From JAGLYZ01 sp049642725 (GTDB taxonomy: Bacteria; Patescibacteriota; Minisyncoccia; Minisyncoccales; JAGMDC01), in the NCBI GenBank assembly GCA_049642725.1, contig JBARPC010000004.1, positions 62,001 to 126,000 on the forward strand: a DNA stretch of 64,000 nt. Direction: 5' to 3'. The first letter of the stretch is position 1, and each line of letters begins with the position of its first letter. A program made the translations under genes and the position numbers. Below are positions 41,936 through 49,621 of this stretch, piece by piece. Below the pieces are notes generated by a model that saw nothing but the letters and a program-made list of their open reading frames with translations, did not search any database and had not been told where the DNA came from.

Positions 41936-42810
41936 TCCCAGGCGGGACACTTAACGCGTTAGCTTCGCCACTGATAGGGTCGACACTACCAATAGCTAGT
42001 GTCCATCATTTACAGCGTGGACTACTGGGGTATCTAATCCCATTCGATACCCACGCTTTCGTCCCTCAGCGTCAGGGTTGCCCCAGCTGAATGCCTTCGC
42101 TTTCGGTGTTCCGGTCGATATCAACGGATTTCACCCCTACACCGACCGTTCCATCAGCCTCTAACACCCTCTAGTCTGAAAGTATCTTTGGCAATCTAAA
42201 GGTTAAGCCATTAGCTTTAACCAAAGACTTTTCAAACCGCCTACGGACGCTTTACGCCCAATTAATCCGGATAACGCTTGAAGCTTACGTATTACCGACG
42301 CTTCTGGCACGTAATTAGCGGCTCCTTATTCATCAAGTACGCTCACCCGAAGGTTGTTCCTTGATAAAAGCAGTTTACAACCCGAAGGCCTTCTTCCTGC
42401 ACGCGACGTCGCTGGGTCAGACTTTCGTCCATTGCCCAATATTCTCGACTGCTGCCTCCCGTAGGAGTTAGGCCCGTGTCTCAGTGCCTATGTTGGGGGC
42501 CGTGCTCTAACACCCCCTACTCGTCATTGCCTTGGTAAGCCATTACCTTACCAACAAGCTGATAAGCCGCAGACCAGTCCTAAAGCGAAAATACAAAGTA
42601 TAATCTTTACTGGTAGCCTATTTCTAAAAGTCAACTTCATTTATTAAAAATTTTTATGTCTGACTTACAAAAATAGACTACCAGACTATCTCGAATTAGC
42701 TCAGATTTCTCCGAGTTATACGAGTCTTTAGGGTATGTATCCACGTGTTACTAACCCATTTGCCGGTACCACCCGAAAGTGGCCCCTTGACTTGCATGCC
42801 TTATCCACGT

Positions 42811-42845
<35 letters not shown>

Positions 42846-42858
42846 AAAAAATTTGATT

Positions 42859-42878
42859 CGGGACAACTCTAAAAAACC
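42859..42878 (-). ncRNA. 5' arm of the pre-16S processing stem
   Basis: GGTTTTTTAGAGTTGTCCCG in the transcript; pairs with 40522-40541. Confidence 0.8.
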
Positions 42879-42884
42879 AATTTT

Positions 42885-42942
42885 ACCCTGTTAAATAATT
42901 TCGCCAGAAGCGAAATTGCCGCAAAGCGGCATTTAACAGGGT
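42885..42942. mobile_element. MITE-like element with ACCCTGTTAAAT inverted ends, copy 2 (in the 16S leader)
   Basis: ACCCTGTTAAAT at 42885-42896 and ATTTAACAGGGT at 42931-42942. The interior holds two small hairpins (AATTTCG/CGAAATT and GCCGC/GCGGC). It separates the boxA-like site from the processing stem. Copy 1 is at 27861-27909. Confidence 0.75.
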
Positions 42943-43008
42943 GAATTTTCAAAGAACTTTCCTTGTTTCTTCCATTTTCATTGTATCTTTTTTAAATATT
43001 ATTGTCAA
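42943..43008 (-). promoter_or_regulatory. 16S rRNA promoter and boxA
   Basis: -35 TTGACA at 43008-43003, 17-nt spacer, -10 TACAAT at 42985-42980, then GTTCTTTGAAAATTC at 42957-42943, which resembles rrn antitermination boxA (compare B. subtilis rrn leaders). The promoter begins 12 nt past the tRNA at 43020. Confidence 0.85.
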
Positions 43009-43051
43009 TAACAAAAAATAGCCGAGAGAGGGATTTGGACCCACGACTTTA

Positions 43052-43155
43052 CCCCCACACCAATACTTAAGCCACCTCGCGGGTTCGAACCGCGAACCTA
43101 CGATTTACAAAACCGTTGCTCTGCCAATTGAGCTAAGGTGGCATTGGTGTGGGGG
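43052..43155. repeat. 13-bp inverted repeat clamping the nested tRNA-Thr
   Basis: CCCCCACACCAAT at 43052-43064 and ATTGGTGTGGGGG at 43143-43155, a perfect match. The right arm starts exactly at the 5' end of the inner tRNA; 6 nt separate the left arm from its 3' end. Confidence 0.85.
43070..43142 (-). tRNA. tRNA-Thr (anticodon TGT), nested
   Basis: Complete cloverleaf: acceptor GCCACCT/AGGTGGC, D arm GCTC/GAGC, anticodon stem ACGGT/ATCGT with loop TTTGTAA, T arm CGCGG-TTCGAAC-CCGCG, discriminator T. CCA is not encoded. It lies inside the broken tRNA at 43020-43204 and is bracketed by a 13-bp inverted repeat. Confidence 0.93.
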
Positions 43156-43209
43156 CTACGCTCCGCTTCGCAAAACCGCTGCTCTACCACTGAGCTATCT
43201 CGGCATACT

Positions 43210-43581
43210 TTAGACCTTCTTGTTTTTTTTATTTTTTTGGTTTTTCTTACTATTAAATTCTTTTATCTCTTCCCAATAATTATCTTTCTTATAATGACCT
43301 TCATTATCCTTCTGACGCAACCCATATAGTGTCTTACTGATTTTGTTTTCCATTTTCAAAGTTAAAATGCGAATCCGCATAAGAAATTTCTGTAAAAAAT
43401 TTTTAGAATTAAAAATTTCAGAAAAATCTAATCCTTTAATCTTCCTTTTTGTTTTTAAAAATAGACCTTCTTCTGAACTGGTTAACGGCAAATCAACCAA
43501 AACTGGAATCTTTCGGAATGCAATAATTGCCATACCAGAAATACTTATTAGTAAAATCATTTTAGCAAAGATAATATACAT
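43210..43581 (-). CDS. Hypothetical membrane protein (123 aa)
   Basis: One N-terminal membrane segment (about 3-22, IFAKMILLISISGMAIIAF), a middle region of 60 residues (TSSEEGLFLKTKRKIKGLDF) and a very basic, Asn/Lys-rich tail (KKNQKNKKNKKV). No family motif. It follows tsf by 15 nt, so it is in the rpsB-tsf transcript, and ends 6 nt before the tRNA region. The basic tail may bind RNA or DNA. Confidence 0.65.
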   Translation of the reverse strand: MYIIFAKMILLISISGMAIIAFRKIPVLVDLPLTSSEEGLFLKTKRKIKGLDFSEIFNSKNFLQKFLMRIRILTLKMENKISKTLYGLRQKDNEGHYKKDNYWEEIKEFNSKKNQKNKKNKKV

Positions 43582-43596
43582 AACAAATTTTTAATT

Positions 43597-44181
43597 TTAT
43601 ATTTCGTATCTCTTAAATTCTAATACCACAATATTTTCACCAATTTTAGCAACGTATTCGTCAATCAAATCCTTTACTGTTTTTGTCTCGTCTTTTATCC
43701 AGGGCTGAGACAATAATGAAACTTCTTTCTTGTATTTTGTTAGCTTTCCTTCTACTATTCCATCTATAATGTTTTTAGGCTTGCCAGAATCCTTAAACTG
43801 TTCCTGATAAATCTTTGCTTCTCCATCTAAAAAATCTTCAGGAATTTCTTCTTCTTTTAAAAATAATGGTTTAGAAGCAACTATCTGAAGGCAGATTTCA
43901 TGAGATAGCCTCTGAAATTGCTCTGATTTTGCCACAAAATCAGTTTCGCAAAGGATTTTCAATATAACCCCAACTTTTTTATTTGTATGAATATAGCTCT
44001 CAATTATGCCTTGTTTAACTTGTCTCTCTGATTTTTTTCCAGCTAAATCTTTACCCCACTTTCTCAAAATTTCTTTGGCTGACTTGATATCGCCATTAGC
44101 TTGTTCTAAGGCCTTTTTGCATTCTGAAATAGAAACATCTGTTTCCTCACGAAGTTGTTTAATCAAATCAATAGAAGTCAT
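43597..44181 (-). CDS. tsf: Elongation factor Ts
   Basis: Nucleotide exchange factor of EF-Tu. UBA-like start TSIDLIKQLREETDVSISECKKAL and TDF motif as ILCETDFVAKSEQF near residue 80. 194 residues, shorter than the roughly 280 aa of E. coli because much of the C-terminal core subdomain is reduced; small EF-Ts proteins of this size are known elsewhere. It starts 1 nt after rpsB. Confidence 0.95.
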   Translation of the reverse strand: MTSIDLIKQLREETDVSISECKKALEQANGDIKSAKEILRKWGKDLAGKKSERQVKQGIIESYIHTNKKVGVILKILCETDFVAKSEQFQRLSHEICLQIVASKPLFLKEEEIPEDFLDGEAKIYQEQFKDSGKPKNIIDGIVEGKLTKYKKEVSLLSQPWIKDETKTVKDLIDEYVAKIGENIVVLEFKRYEI

Positions 44182-44182
44182 A

Positions 44183-44977
44183 TTATTTTTTAATTTTTAG
44201 TATTGTCTCTTTAACTTTTTCTAAGATATATTTCACAGATGATATGGCATCATCATTGCCAGGAATAGGATAATCAACTAATGTTGGATCAACATTAGTA
44301 TCACAAATAGCAATTATTTTTACTCCTTTCATTCTCGCCTCTTTTACCGCCAAATCATCCTTTCTTATATCTAAAACAAAAATGGCAGCAGGAATCCGTT
44401 CAAGTTTTTTAAGGCCTTCAAATTTGGTTTTCATATTTTGAAGCTCTCTGTCCATTTTAATCCTTTCTTTTTTAGTATACTTTTCCCATTCTCCGCTTGC
44501 CTTTTTCTTTTCTATCTCTTTCAAATATTCCACTCGTTTAGAAAGCACTTCAAAATTAGTTAATGTCCCACCAAGCCATCTTTCATTGACATAAGGCAAT
44601 GTACATTCTTCAGCAATTTCTTTAACTAAATTCTTAATCTGAATTTTAGTACCAACCAAAAGCAAAGCCTTGTTTTCAGAAATAAGTTCTTGAATAAATT
44701 TTAATGCTTCTTCAAGTTTCTTGGCTGTTTTTTCCAAATCAATAATATGAATAGTATTTTTAATACCAGCTAAATAAGGCTCCACCTTGGGATGAAGACG
44801 AGAAGTTCGATGGCCGAAATGAACACCGGCCTCCAACATCTTATCTGTGTCAATCTTAAAATCAGTTTCTTTTTTGGAAACTTTCTTTGCCTTTTTTACA
44901 TCTTCTTTCTCTTCCTTGCCCTTCGTAGTTTTAGCGGAAGCGGGTTTAGTTTCCTTTTTTTCTTTGGTTTCTACCAT
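44183..44977 (-). CDS. rpsB: 30S ribosomal protein S2
   Basis: 264 residues. The first 47 are a Lys/Ala/Glu-rich extension not found in standard S2 (KPASAKTTKGKEEKE), then the normal core MLEAGVHFGHRTSRLHPKV, and FVLDIRKDDLAVKEARMKG near residue 200. The extension's DNA partly resembles the 26-nt AAGCTT repeat family, so it may derive from an insertion. Upstream TATACT lies 9 nt before the ATG; no Shine-Dalgarno sequence. Confidence 0.95.
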   Translation of the reverse strand: MVETKEKKETKPASAKTTKGKEEKEDVKKAKKVSKKETDFKIDTDKMLEAGVHFGHRTSRLHPKVEPYLAGIKNTIHIIDLEKTAKKLEEALKFIQELISENKALLLVGTKIQIKNLVKEIAEECTLPYVNERWLGGTLTNFEVLSKRVEYLKEIEKKKASGEWEKYTKKERIKMDRELQNMKTKFEGLKKLERIPAAIFVLDIRKDDLAVKEARMKGVKIIAICDTNVDPTLVDYPIPGNDDAISSVKYILEKVKETILKIKK

Positions 44978-45035
44978 AATAATTTTAGTATATCACCACC
45001 TAAAAAATAATCAAGAGAGAGTTTAGAAATTTTTA

Positions 45036-45125
45036 TTGACTTTTTTATTCGTTTTGTTAGGATGTAATATCCTGCAAGAAAGATAATTTGATGATGGGTT
45101 GTTTATAGCACCTTGAAAATTAAAA
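45036..45125 (+). promoter_or_regulatory. Promoter and leader of the 45169 gene
   Basis: TTGACT at 45036-45041, 16 nt, TAGGAT at 45058-45063. The leader contains ATGATGGGT, TATAGCACCTTGAAAATTAAA, a boxA-like stretch also present before the 45939 gene, and a hairpin TTGCTA/TAGCAA. Confidence 0.55.
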
Positions 45126-45168
45126 ATCTGTTGCTAAGATAGCAAAAAAGAAAAGGAGGTGAAAAAAA

Positions 45169-45762
45169 ATGGAAGAAAAACAGAATAGTCTATCCGTAAG
45201 AGAGGTTTTAAGCAGATGCTATGAAGAGTTAAAGAAAGCACTTCCTAACAAAGAAGTTGTTTTTGAAACAAGAGCGTTGAAAGAAATCGCAAGCGACTGG
45301 TGGCCTAGTGGTAGTGACGTGGGATATATGAAATATGAATCAGTGATATTACTTCTACTCGGACCTAAAAATACAAAATTGGCTTTGGGTTTAGGCGAAA
45401 GCTTTGGAAACTACCCTGCCGATCAATATGACAGCGATATTCTGGCAATAAAAATTCCGTCTGACAAACAAACACCCGAAGAAATTGCTGAAGTTATTGA
45501 AAAAAGCAAGGGATTCCGAGACTCAGCAATATTTGGAATGAATGACGGTTCGCTAAATGTCATAGCAGAAAGTCCTTTGGGAAAAAAATTAGCTGAACTT
45601 ATAATGCCAGATATTAAAGAGTACATCGTTCAAAGACCGGAAATAGACGATCAGTATATTACTCTTGACTTACGCCCAATAGTAAGGTCTCAAATGCGCT
45701 TTAAAAATGAACTCCCTGATTTCCTGTCGCGGAAGATTATTCAGCTTTTGGCCAGTATTTAA
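45169..45762 (+). CDS. Hypothetical protein (197 aa)
   Basis: AAGGAGGTG lies before the ATG. Mixed alpha/beta: N-terminal helices (SVREVLSRCYEELKKAL), then a beta-rich centre (YESVILLLLGPKNTKLALGLG) and a helical end. No membrane span, no Cys cluster, no catalytic motif. No family recognised. Own promoter and terminator, so a single-gene accessory unit. Confidence 0.65.
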   Translation: MEEKQNSLSVREVLSRCYEELKKALPNKEVVFETRALKEIASDWWPSGSDVGYMKYESVILLLLGPKNTKLALGLGESFGNYPADQYDSDILAIKIPSDKQTPEEIAEVIEKSKGFRDSAIFGMNDGSLNVIAESPLGKKLAELIMPDIKEYIVQRPEIDDQYITLDLRPIVRSQMRFKNELPDFLSRKIIQLLASI

Positions 45763-45785
45763 CCTATACAAAAACCAAATTTTTC

Positions 45786-45810
45786 AGGGTGATATTTTCA
45801 CCCTTTTTTT
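45786..45810 (+). terminator. Terminator of the 45169 gene
   Basis: AGGGTG, 7-nt loop, CACCCT, then seven T. Confidence 0.85.
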
Positions 45811-45841
45811 ATTTTCAATTATTTGAATTTTCACTATTGGG

Positions 45842-45915
45842 TTGACTTTTTTGTCTGATTTGGTAGAAAGGACATATAATTTAATGATAGGTATAGTACC
45901 TTGAAAATTGAAACA
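45842..45915 (+). promoter_or_regulatory. Promoter and leader of the 45939 gene
   Basis: TTGACT at 45842-45847 with TAGAAA 16 nt on and TATAAT at 45875-45880. The leader ATGATAGGT...TATAGTACCTTGAAAATTGAAA is clearly related to that of the 45169 gene. Confidence 0.5.
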
Positions 45916-45938
45916 AAATAAAAAAAGGGGTGATAGAA

Positions 45939-46130
45939 ATGGATTGGAAAACAGCTGATACAAGTCAATTAATTTTGCAAGTAACAGCTGAACTGAAAGA
46001 GCTAAGTATGAGAAAAAACATTAAAGAATCTATATCCTTTTTGAAAGAACAAGACCTAATTCTCGACGTTAATCCAGAAACATCTTGTTCAAGAGTAAGT
46101 TTACTCTGTGGGAAATATGCTTTAATATAA
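45939..46130 (+). CDS. Hypothetical small protein (63 aa)
   Basis: Start at 45939 because AGGGGTGAT precedes it; an in-frame GTG at 45930 lies inside that Shine-Dalgarno sequence. Two short helices (LILQVTAELKELSMRK, then IKESISFLKEQDLIL), followed by a tail with two Cys. No family recognised. Leader homologous to that of the preceding gene although the proteins are not. Confidence 0.6.
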   Translation: MDWKTADTSQLILQVTAELKELSMRKNIKESISFLKEQDLILDVNPETSCSRVSLLCGKYALI

Positions 46131-46143
46131 AAAGAAAAGCCAT

Positions 46144-46172
46144 GAGGCATCTATTATTTGCCTCTTTTTTTT
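46144..46172 (+). terminator. Terminator of the 45939 gene
   Basis: GAGGCA/TGCCTC stem followed by eight T. Confidence 0.85.
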
Positions 46173-46179
46173 GGACTCG

Positions 46180-46198
46180 CCCTGAGCCTGCCGAAGGG
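46180..46198. repeat. 19-nt hairpin repeat, CCTGAG..CGAAGG family
   Basis: CCCT-GAGCCTGCCGA-AGGG; partner of 7303-7321 with a different arm pair. Confidence 0.6.
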
Positions 46199-46236
46199 TT
46201 GATTTTTCAGATTATTTTTGTTAATATAAAAACGAT

Positions 46237-46458
46237 ATGAAAAAAGACATTCATCCTAAATATTACCCTAACGCACAGGTGCGGTGCGCGTGCGGCAATA
46301 GTTTTACTATTGGTTCAACAAAAGAACTCATTGAAATTGAGATTTGTTCTCAATGTCATCCTTTTTATACTGGAAAAGAAAAAATTATAGATACTGCTGG
46401 AAGGGTTGAAAAATTCAGAAAACGACTTGCTAAAAAAGAATTAAAGAAGAAGAAATAA
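46237..46458 (+). CDS. rpmE: 50S ribosomal protein L31
   Basis: 73 residues: MKKDIHPKYYPNAQVRCACG, then CSQCHPFYTGKEKIIDTAGRVEKF. The Cys pairs CAC and CSQC mark the Zn-binding type. TATAAA lies exactly 6 nt before the ATG; no Shine-Dalgarno sequence. 4 nt separate it from prfA. Confidence 0.97.
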   Translation: MKKDIHPKYYPNAQVRCACGNSFTIGSTKELIEIEICSQCHPFYTGKEKIIDTAGRVEKFRKRLAKKELKKKK

Positions 46459-46462
46459 AAAT

Positions 46463-47212
46463 ATGCCCAATGAAAACGAATCAAAAATAGATTCTATAAT
46501 TATAGAAATCAGAGCCGGGACAGGAGGCGAAGAAGCTGCTTTATTTGCAGCTAATTTATTTAGAATGTACACAAGATACGCTCAAAATAAAGAATGGAAG
46601 CAAAAAATTTTGGACGACCAAAGAACGGAATTAGGCGGATACAAACAAATAACTTTTGAATTAAAAAATGAAAATGCCTGGCCTCAAATGAAATATGAAG
46701 CAGGGGTTCACCGAGTCCAAAGAATTCCAGAAACAGAAAAAGGAGGAAGAATCCATACATCTACGGCAACTGTCGCCGTTCTGCCAAAATCAAAAAAGAC
46801 CCAAATTAAAATAGACCCAAAAGATTTAAAAATTGACATTTATAAATCATCCGGGCCCGGAGGACAAAATGTAAATAAAAGAGAAACAGCAATTAGAATC
46901 ACTCACTTATCTACCGGAATAGTAGTTACATCGCAAACAGAAAGAAACCAGTTAGAAAATAAAGAAAATGCTTTAAGTATTCTGGAGGCACGGCTTTTAG
47001 AAAAAAAACAGAGGGAAGAAGAAGAAAGAATTGGAGAAAAAAGAAAAGCCCAGATTCATGCGGCGCAAAGAGCAGAAAAAATTAGAACCTATAATTTTCC
47101 TCAAGACCGTATTACTGACCATCGTATCAAGAAATCCTGGCACCATATTGAAAAAATTATGGATGGAGAATTAGATAAAATGATTAAAACTATTTCTCGC
47201 CTTCAAGATTAG
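46463..47212 (+). CDS. prfA: Peptide chain release factor 1, short form lacking domain 1
   Basis: 249 residues, beginning at the IIIEIRAGTGGEEAALFA region that in E. coli RF1 lies around residue 110, so the N-terminal domain is missing. The codon-recognition motif is P-E-T in HRVQRIPETEKGG (PxT type of RF1, for UAA/UAG), and the catalytic GGQ is in SSGPGGQNVNKRETAIR near residue 130. There is no upstream frame that could supply domain 1: L31 lies 4 nt before. RF2 is not in the window but TGA stops are used. Confidence 0.9.
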   Translation: MPNENESKIDSIIIEIRAGTGGEEAALFAANLFRMYTRYAQNKEWKQKILDDQRTELGGYKQITFELKNENAWPQMKYEAGVHRVQRIPETEKGGRIHTSTATVAVLPKSKKTQIKIDPKDLKIDIYKSSGPGGQNVNKRETAIRITHLSTGIVVTSQTERNQLENKENALSILEARLLEKKQREEEERIGEKRKAQIHAAQRAEKIRTYNFPQDRITDHRIKKSWHHIEKIMDGELDKMIKTISRLQD

Positions 47213-48599
47213 CAATATCTTTTTCATACCTATTAGCTAATGATATCACAGACCTTCCGTAAAATTCTTCGTATTTAGTCCAAGTACTTCCAGAAAAATA
47301 ATGCATGGCTGCTTTAAATTCATTTTTGCTGCCGCCTAATTCTTTCAGATAAATACCAGACGCTAAAAAAGCGTCTTTTATATTCCAAGGATCAGCAGTT
47401 TTCCCGGTTACTGCTTCTATTTTATCTTTATATAAAACCCAAGTAGAAGGAATAAACTGGGCTGGGCCCATTGCCCCTCCCCAGCCATATGGCTCGCCTT
47501 TGTAATACATACAGCAGGAAACAGGAGTATTAAAAGGGTCTCTTCCTAATAATTTAGTAATTTCTAAAAACTTAGGAATACTTTTAGGGCCCATTGTTTT
47601 GGGAGCTGTTTTACCTGTTTTTATGTAAATTCCATCACCGGTCTTTGTGTTTTTCAAATAACATTGGCCAACATTTTTGCCAATATTTGACTCTTGAGTT
47701 AAAATTGCCAACAAAAATGCAGGACGAATTCCAGTGACTCCCTGAACATACTTAGCTAATTCATATGCTTCGCCAAAAGTTGGTGGTTCAACAACACCAA
47801 TCAATTCAAAAATACGAGCTCTTATTTCAGAAGCAGTTTTATCTGTTTCCTCTTTTTCTTTAATATATTTTTGATATTCTTTTTCTGTTAATTTAAGAAA
47901 ATACTCCTGCTCTCTTTTTATTTCTGCATTTTCTTGGTTTTGTAAATTATAAACAGCAAGTGTCTTTTCTCTGTCTTCTTTTTCTTCATCTAAAGATTCT
48001 TTTTGGTTTTCTAAATATGTCTTCAAACTCTTAATATTTTCTAAAATTTCCTGGTTTTCAGAGTTAAGTATTTCTAATGCTACTAAATTATCAAAAAAAT
48101 CAGAAAGCTCGTTTTCAGAAAGAAAAATCTCAATTAACGATTTCTGATCTTCTTCATAAATAAGACGCAAAAACTCTGCCAAGTTTTCTTTCAGATCTTC
48201 AATTCCTAAACAAGTTTCATCTATTGATGATTCAGTGTCTGTAATTTGCAAGCCAAGGTCTTTTATTATTAAATTGCTCTGGTTAATTTTATAATCTAAG
48301 TTTTGAATTTTATTTCTTAAGGTATAAATTTTATTTTCAAGTGTTTTTTTCTCTGCTCCTGTTTTACTAATATCTTTTTCAATTTCCTCGCTTTTTTCTA
48401 CAAAATATGCTTCACATTTCTTTAAAAAAGATTCGTAATCTTCCTTGGAAAGCTCGCTTTCTTTTTTCTCAATATTTTCCATTTGGCAAACTTCTTCTAA
48501 ATTTTCTTGTCTTTCTTGGGCTAACAGAAAAAAACTCGGCCAAACTAAAGTCAGAATAAGAATAAATAACACTATAGATTTGAAAATTTGAGAAGACAT
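47190..48599 (-). CDS. Secreted lytic transglycosylase with N-terminal coiled coil
   Basis: 469 residues from the ATG at 48599 (a TTG 9 codons earlier has no support). Signal/membrane segment (about 7-28), then a long coiled coil (30-250), as in EnvC or CwlO-type hydrolase regulators, then an SLT/MltB-like lysozyme domain: AILTQESNIGKN near residue 302 with the likely catalytic Glu, and GGAMGPAQFIPSTWVLYKDKI near residue 378. Cleaves peptidoglycan, perhaps at division. Its 3' end overlaps prfA tail-to-tail by 23 nt. Confidence 0.85.
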   Translation of the reverse strand: MSSQIFKSIVLFILILTLVWPSFFLLAQERQENLEEVCQMENIEKKESELSKEDYESFLKKCEAYFVEKSEEIEKDISKTGAEKKTLENKIYTLRNKIQNLDYKINQSNLIIKDLGLQITDTESSIDETCLGIEDLKENLAEFLRLIYEEDQKSLIEIFLSENELSDFFDNLVALEILNSENQEILENIKSLKTYLENQKESLDEEKEDREKTLAVYNLQNQENAEIKREQEYFLKLTEKEYQKYIKEKEETDKTASEIRARIFELIGVVEPPTFGEAYELAKYVQGVTGIRPAFLLAILTQESNIGKNVGQCYLKNTKTGDGIYIKTGKTAPKTMGPKSIPKFLEITKLLGRDPFNTPVSCCMYYKGEPYGWGGAMGPAQFIPSTWVLYKDKIEAVTGKTADPWNIKDAFLASGIYLKELGGSKNEFKAAMHYFSGSTWTKYEEFYGRSVISLANRYEKDIANLEGEK

Positions 48600-48639
48600 A
48601 TACTTTGAAACTTTATTGCCGAACAAAAACTATAAAAAA

Positions 48640-49299
48640 TTACTTCTCTGCTTTATTTCCTTCTTTCTCTTCTTTTTTCTCCTCTTTCTCCTTCTCTCCT
48701 ACTTTTTCAACTTCTTCTACTTTTTCTTCAACCGGCTTTTCTAATTCTTCTTCTACTTTTTCAGGCGGACTTACTAAAGCTATAATTTCTTCCGGCTCTT
48801 TTAATACCCTTACTCCTTCTGGAATTTTTAAATCCTTTATTGTAATACTATCTTCAAAGGTTTTTAAGGTTTCCACATTGACTTTAATATCATGAGGAAG
48901 ATTTTGCGGAAGGGCTTTTACATTTAATTCTTTAATGTTTTTAACCAATGTTCCTGCTAATTCTTTCACTGCCGCTGCCTCGCCAATAAATTCCAAGGGT
49001 ACCGTAGCTTCAGTTTCTTCATCAAGAACAGGTTGATAAAAATCAACATGAATAAAATTGCCTTTTAATGGATCTTTTTGGAAATCGTGAATTAAAACTA
49101 AAAATTCCTTTTCACCAACTTTTAAATTAACCAGAGAACTTTCGCCTGCTTCTTTAAAAATTTTTTCAAATTCTTTTTCATTTACTTGTAAAGAAAAGTT
49201 TTTAATTTTTGGTCCATACAAAACCGCAGGCAAAAGACCCTTATTTCTGAGGGCGCTTGCTTTTTCTTCTTTTCTAATTTTAGCAGATAAACTAAGCAT
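48640..49299 (-). CDS. rplY: 50S ribosomal protein L25 (CTC/TL5 type)
   Basis: 219 residues. Start at 49299 (MLSLSAKIRKEEKASALR), which follows the ferredoxin stop by one base; the longer frame would overlap the ferredoxin gene. N-terminal L25 domain (GLLPAVLYGPKIKNF, then LVLIHDFQKDPLKGNFIHVDFYQ), a C-terminal beta domain, and a Glu/Lys-rich tail. Binds 5S rRNA. Confidence 0.92.
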   Translation of the reverse strand: MLSLSAKIRKEEKASALRNKGLLPAVLYGPKIKNFSLQVNEKEFEKIFKEAGESSLVNLKVGEKEFLVLIHDFQKDPLKGNFIHVDFYQPVLDEETEATVPLEFIGEAAAVKELAGTLVKNIKELNVKALPQNLPHDIKVNVETLKTFEDSITIKDLKIPEGVRVLKEPEEIIALVSPPEKVEEELEKPVEEKVEEVEKVGEKEKEEKKEEKEGNKAEK

Positions 49300-49300
49300 A

Positions 49301-49516
49301 TTATTTTTCAATATGAATACACTGTACAGGGCAGGATTCAGCTGCTTCTTGGGCACAATCAATTTCGTCTATTTCTAATTTCTCTTTATCTGAATTACTT
49401 TCTCCTTTCTTGAGTTTAGATTTGCCATCTTGACCCAATTCAAAATACTTCGGGCAGACCGCCTGACAAACCCCGCACCCAACACATTTTGATTTGTCTA
49501 AAATAATCTTTGCCAT
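49301..49516 (-). CDS. 4Fe-4S ferredoxin
   Basis: 71 residues with one complete cluster: C-x2-C-x2-C in CVGCGVCQAVCP and a distal CP in SCPVQCIHIEK. Carries low-potential electrons. Upstream TTGACT-18-TAAGAT promoter, ATG 14 nt after the -10. Cotranscribed with rplY. Possibly a donor for the flavoprotein or another reductase. Confidence 0.93.
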   Translation of the reverse strand: MAKIILDKSKCVGCGVCQAVCPKYFELGQDGKSKLKKGESNSDKEKLEIDEIDCAQEAAESCPVQCIHIEK

Positions 49517-49621
49517 AATACTTGTGTATCTTATCAGGATATAAGCAAAAAAGTCAAGAAAATTTAGGTAGTTTGATTATAAGAACCTACCTTCGGTAGA
49601 ACCTTGAAATTAAACTTTTTA

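Larger units (their letters stand above)
43020..43204 (-). pseudogene. tRNA gene split in the anticodon arm by an insertion that contains tRNA-Thr
   Basis: 5' half from 43204: acceptor GCCGAGA, D arm GCTC-AGTGGTA-GAGC, then GCGGTTTTGC. 3' half: T arm GTGGG-TCCAAAT-CCCTC, acceptor TCTCGGC and discriminator T at 43020. The acceptor pairs perfectly, but there is no 3' anticodon strand matching GCGGT, the T stem has one mismatch, and T-loop position 55 is C. The 5' half resembles a Thr(TGT) tRNA. Between the halves lie a GAAGCGGAGCG segment, a 13-bp inverted repeat and a complete tRNA. Either a decayed tRNA or an unusual nested arrangement. Confidence 0.65.
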
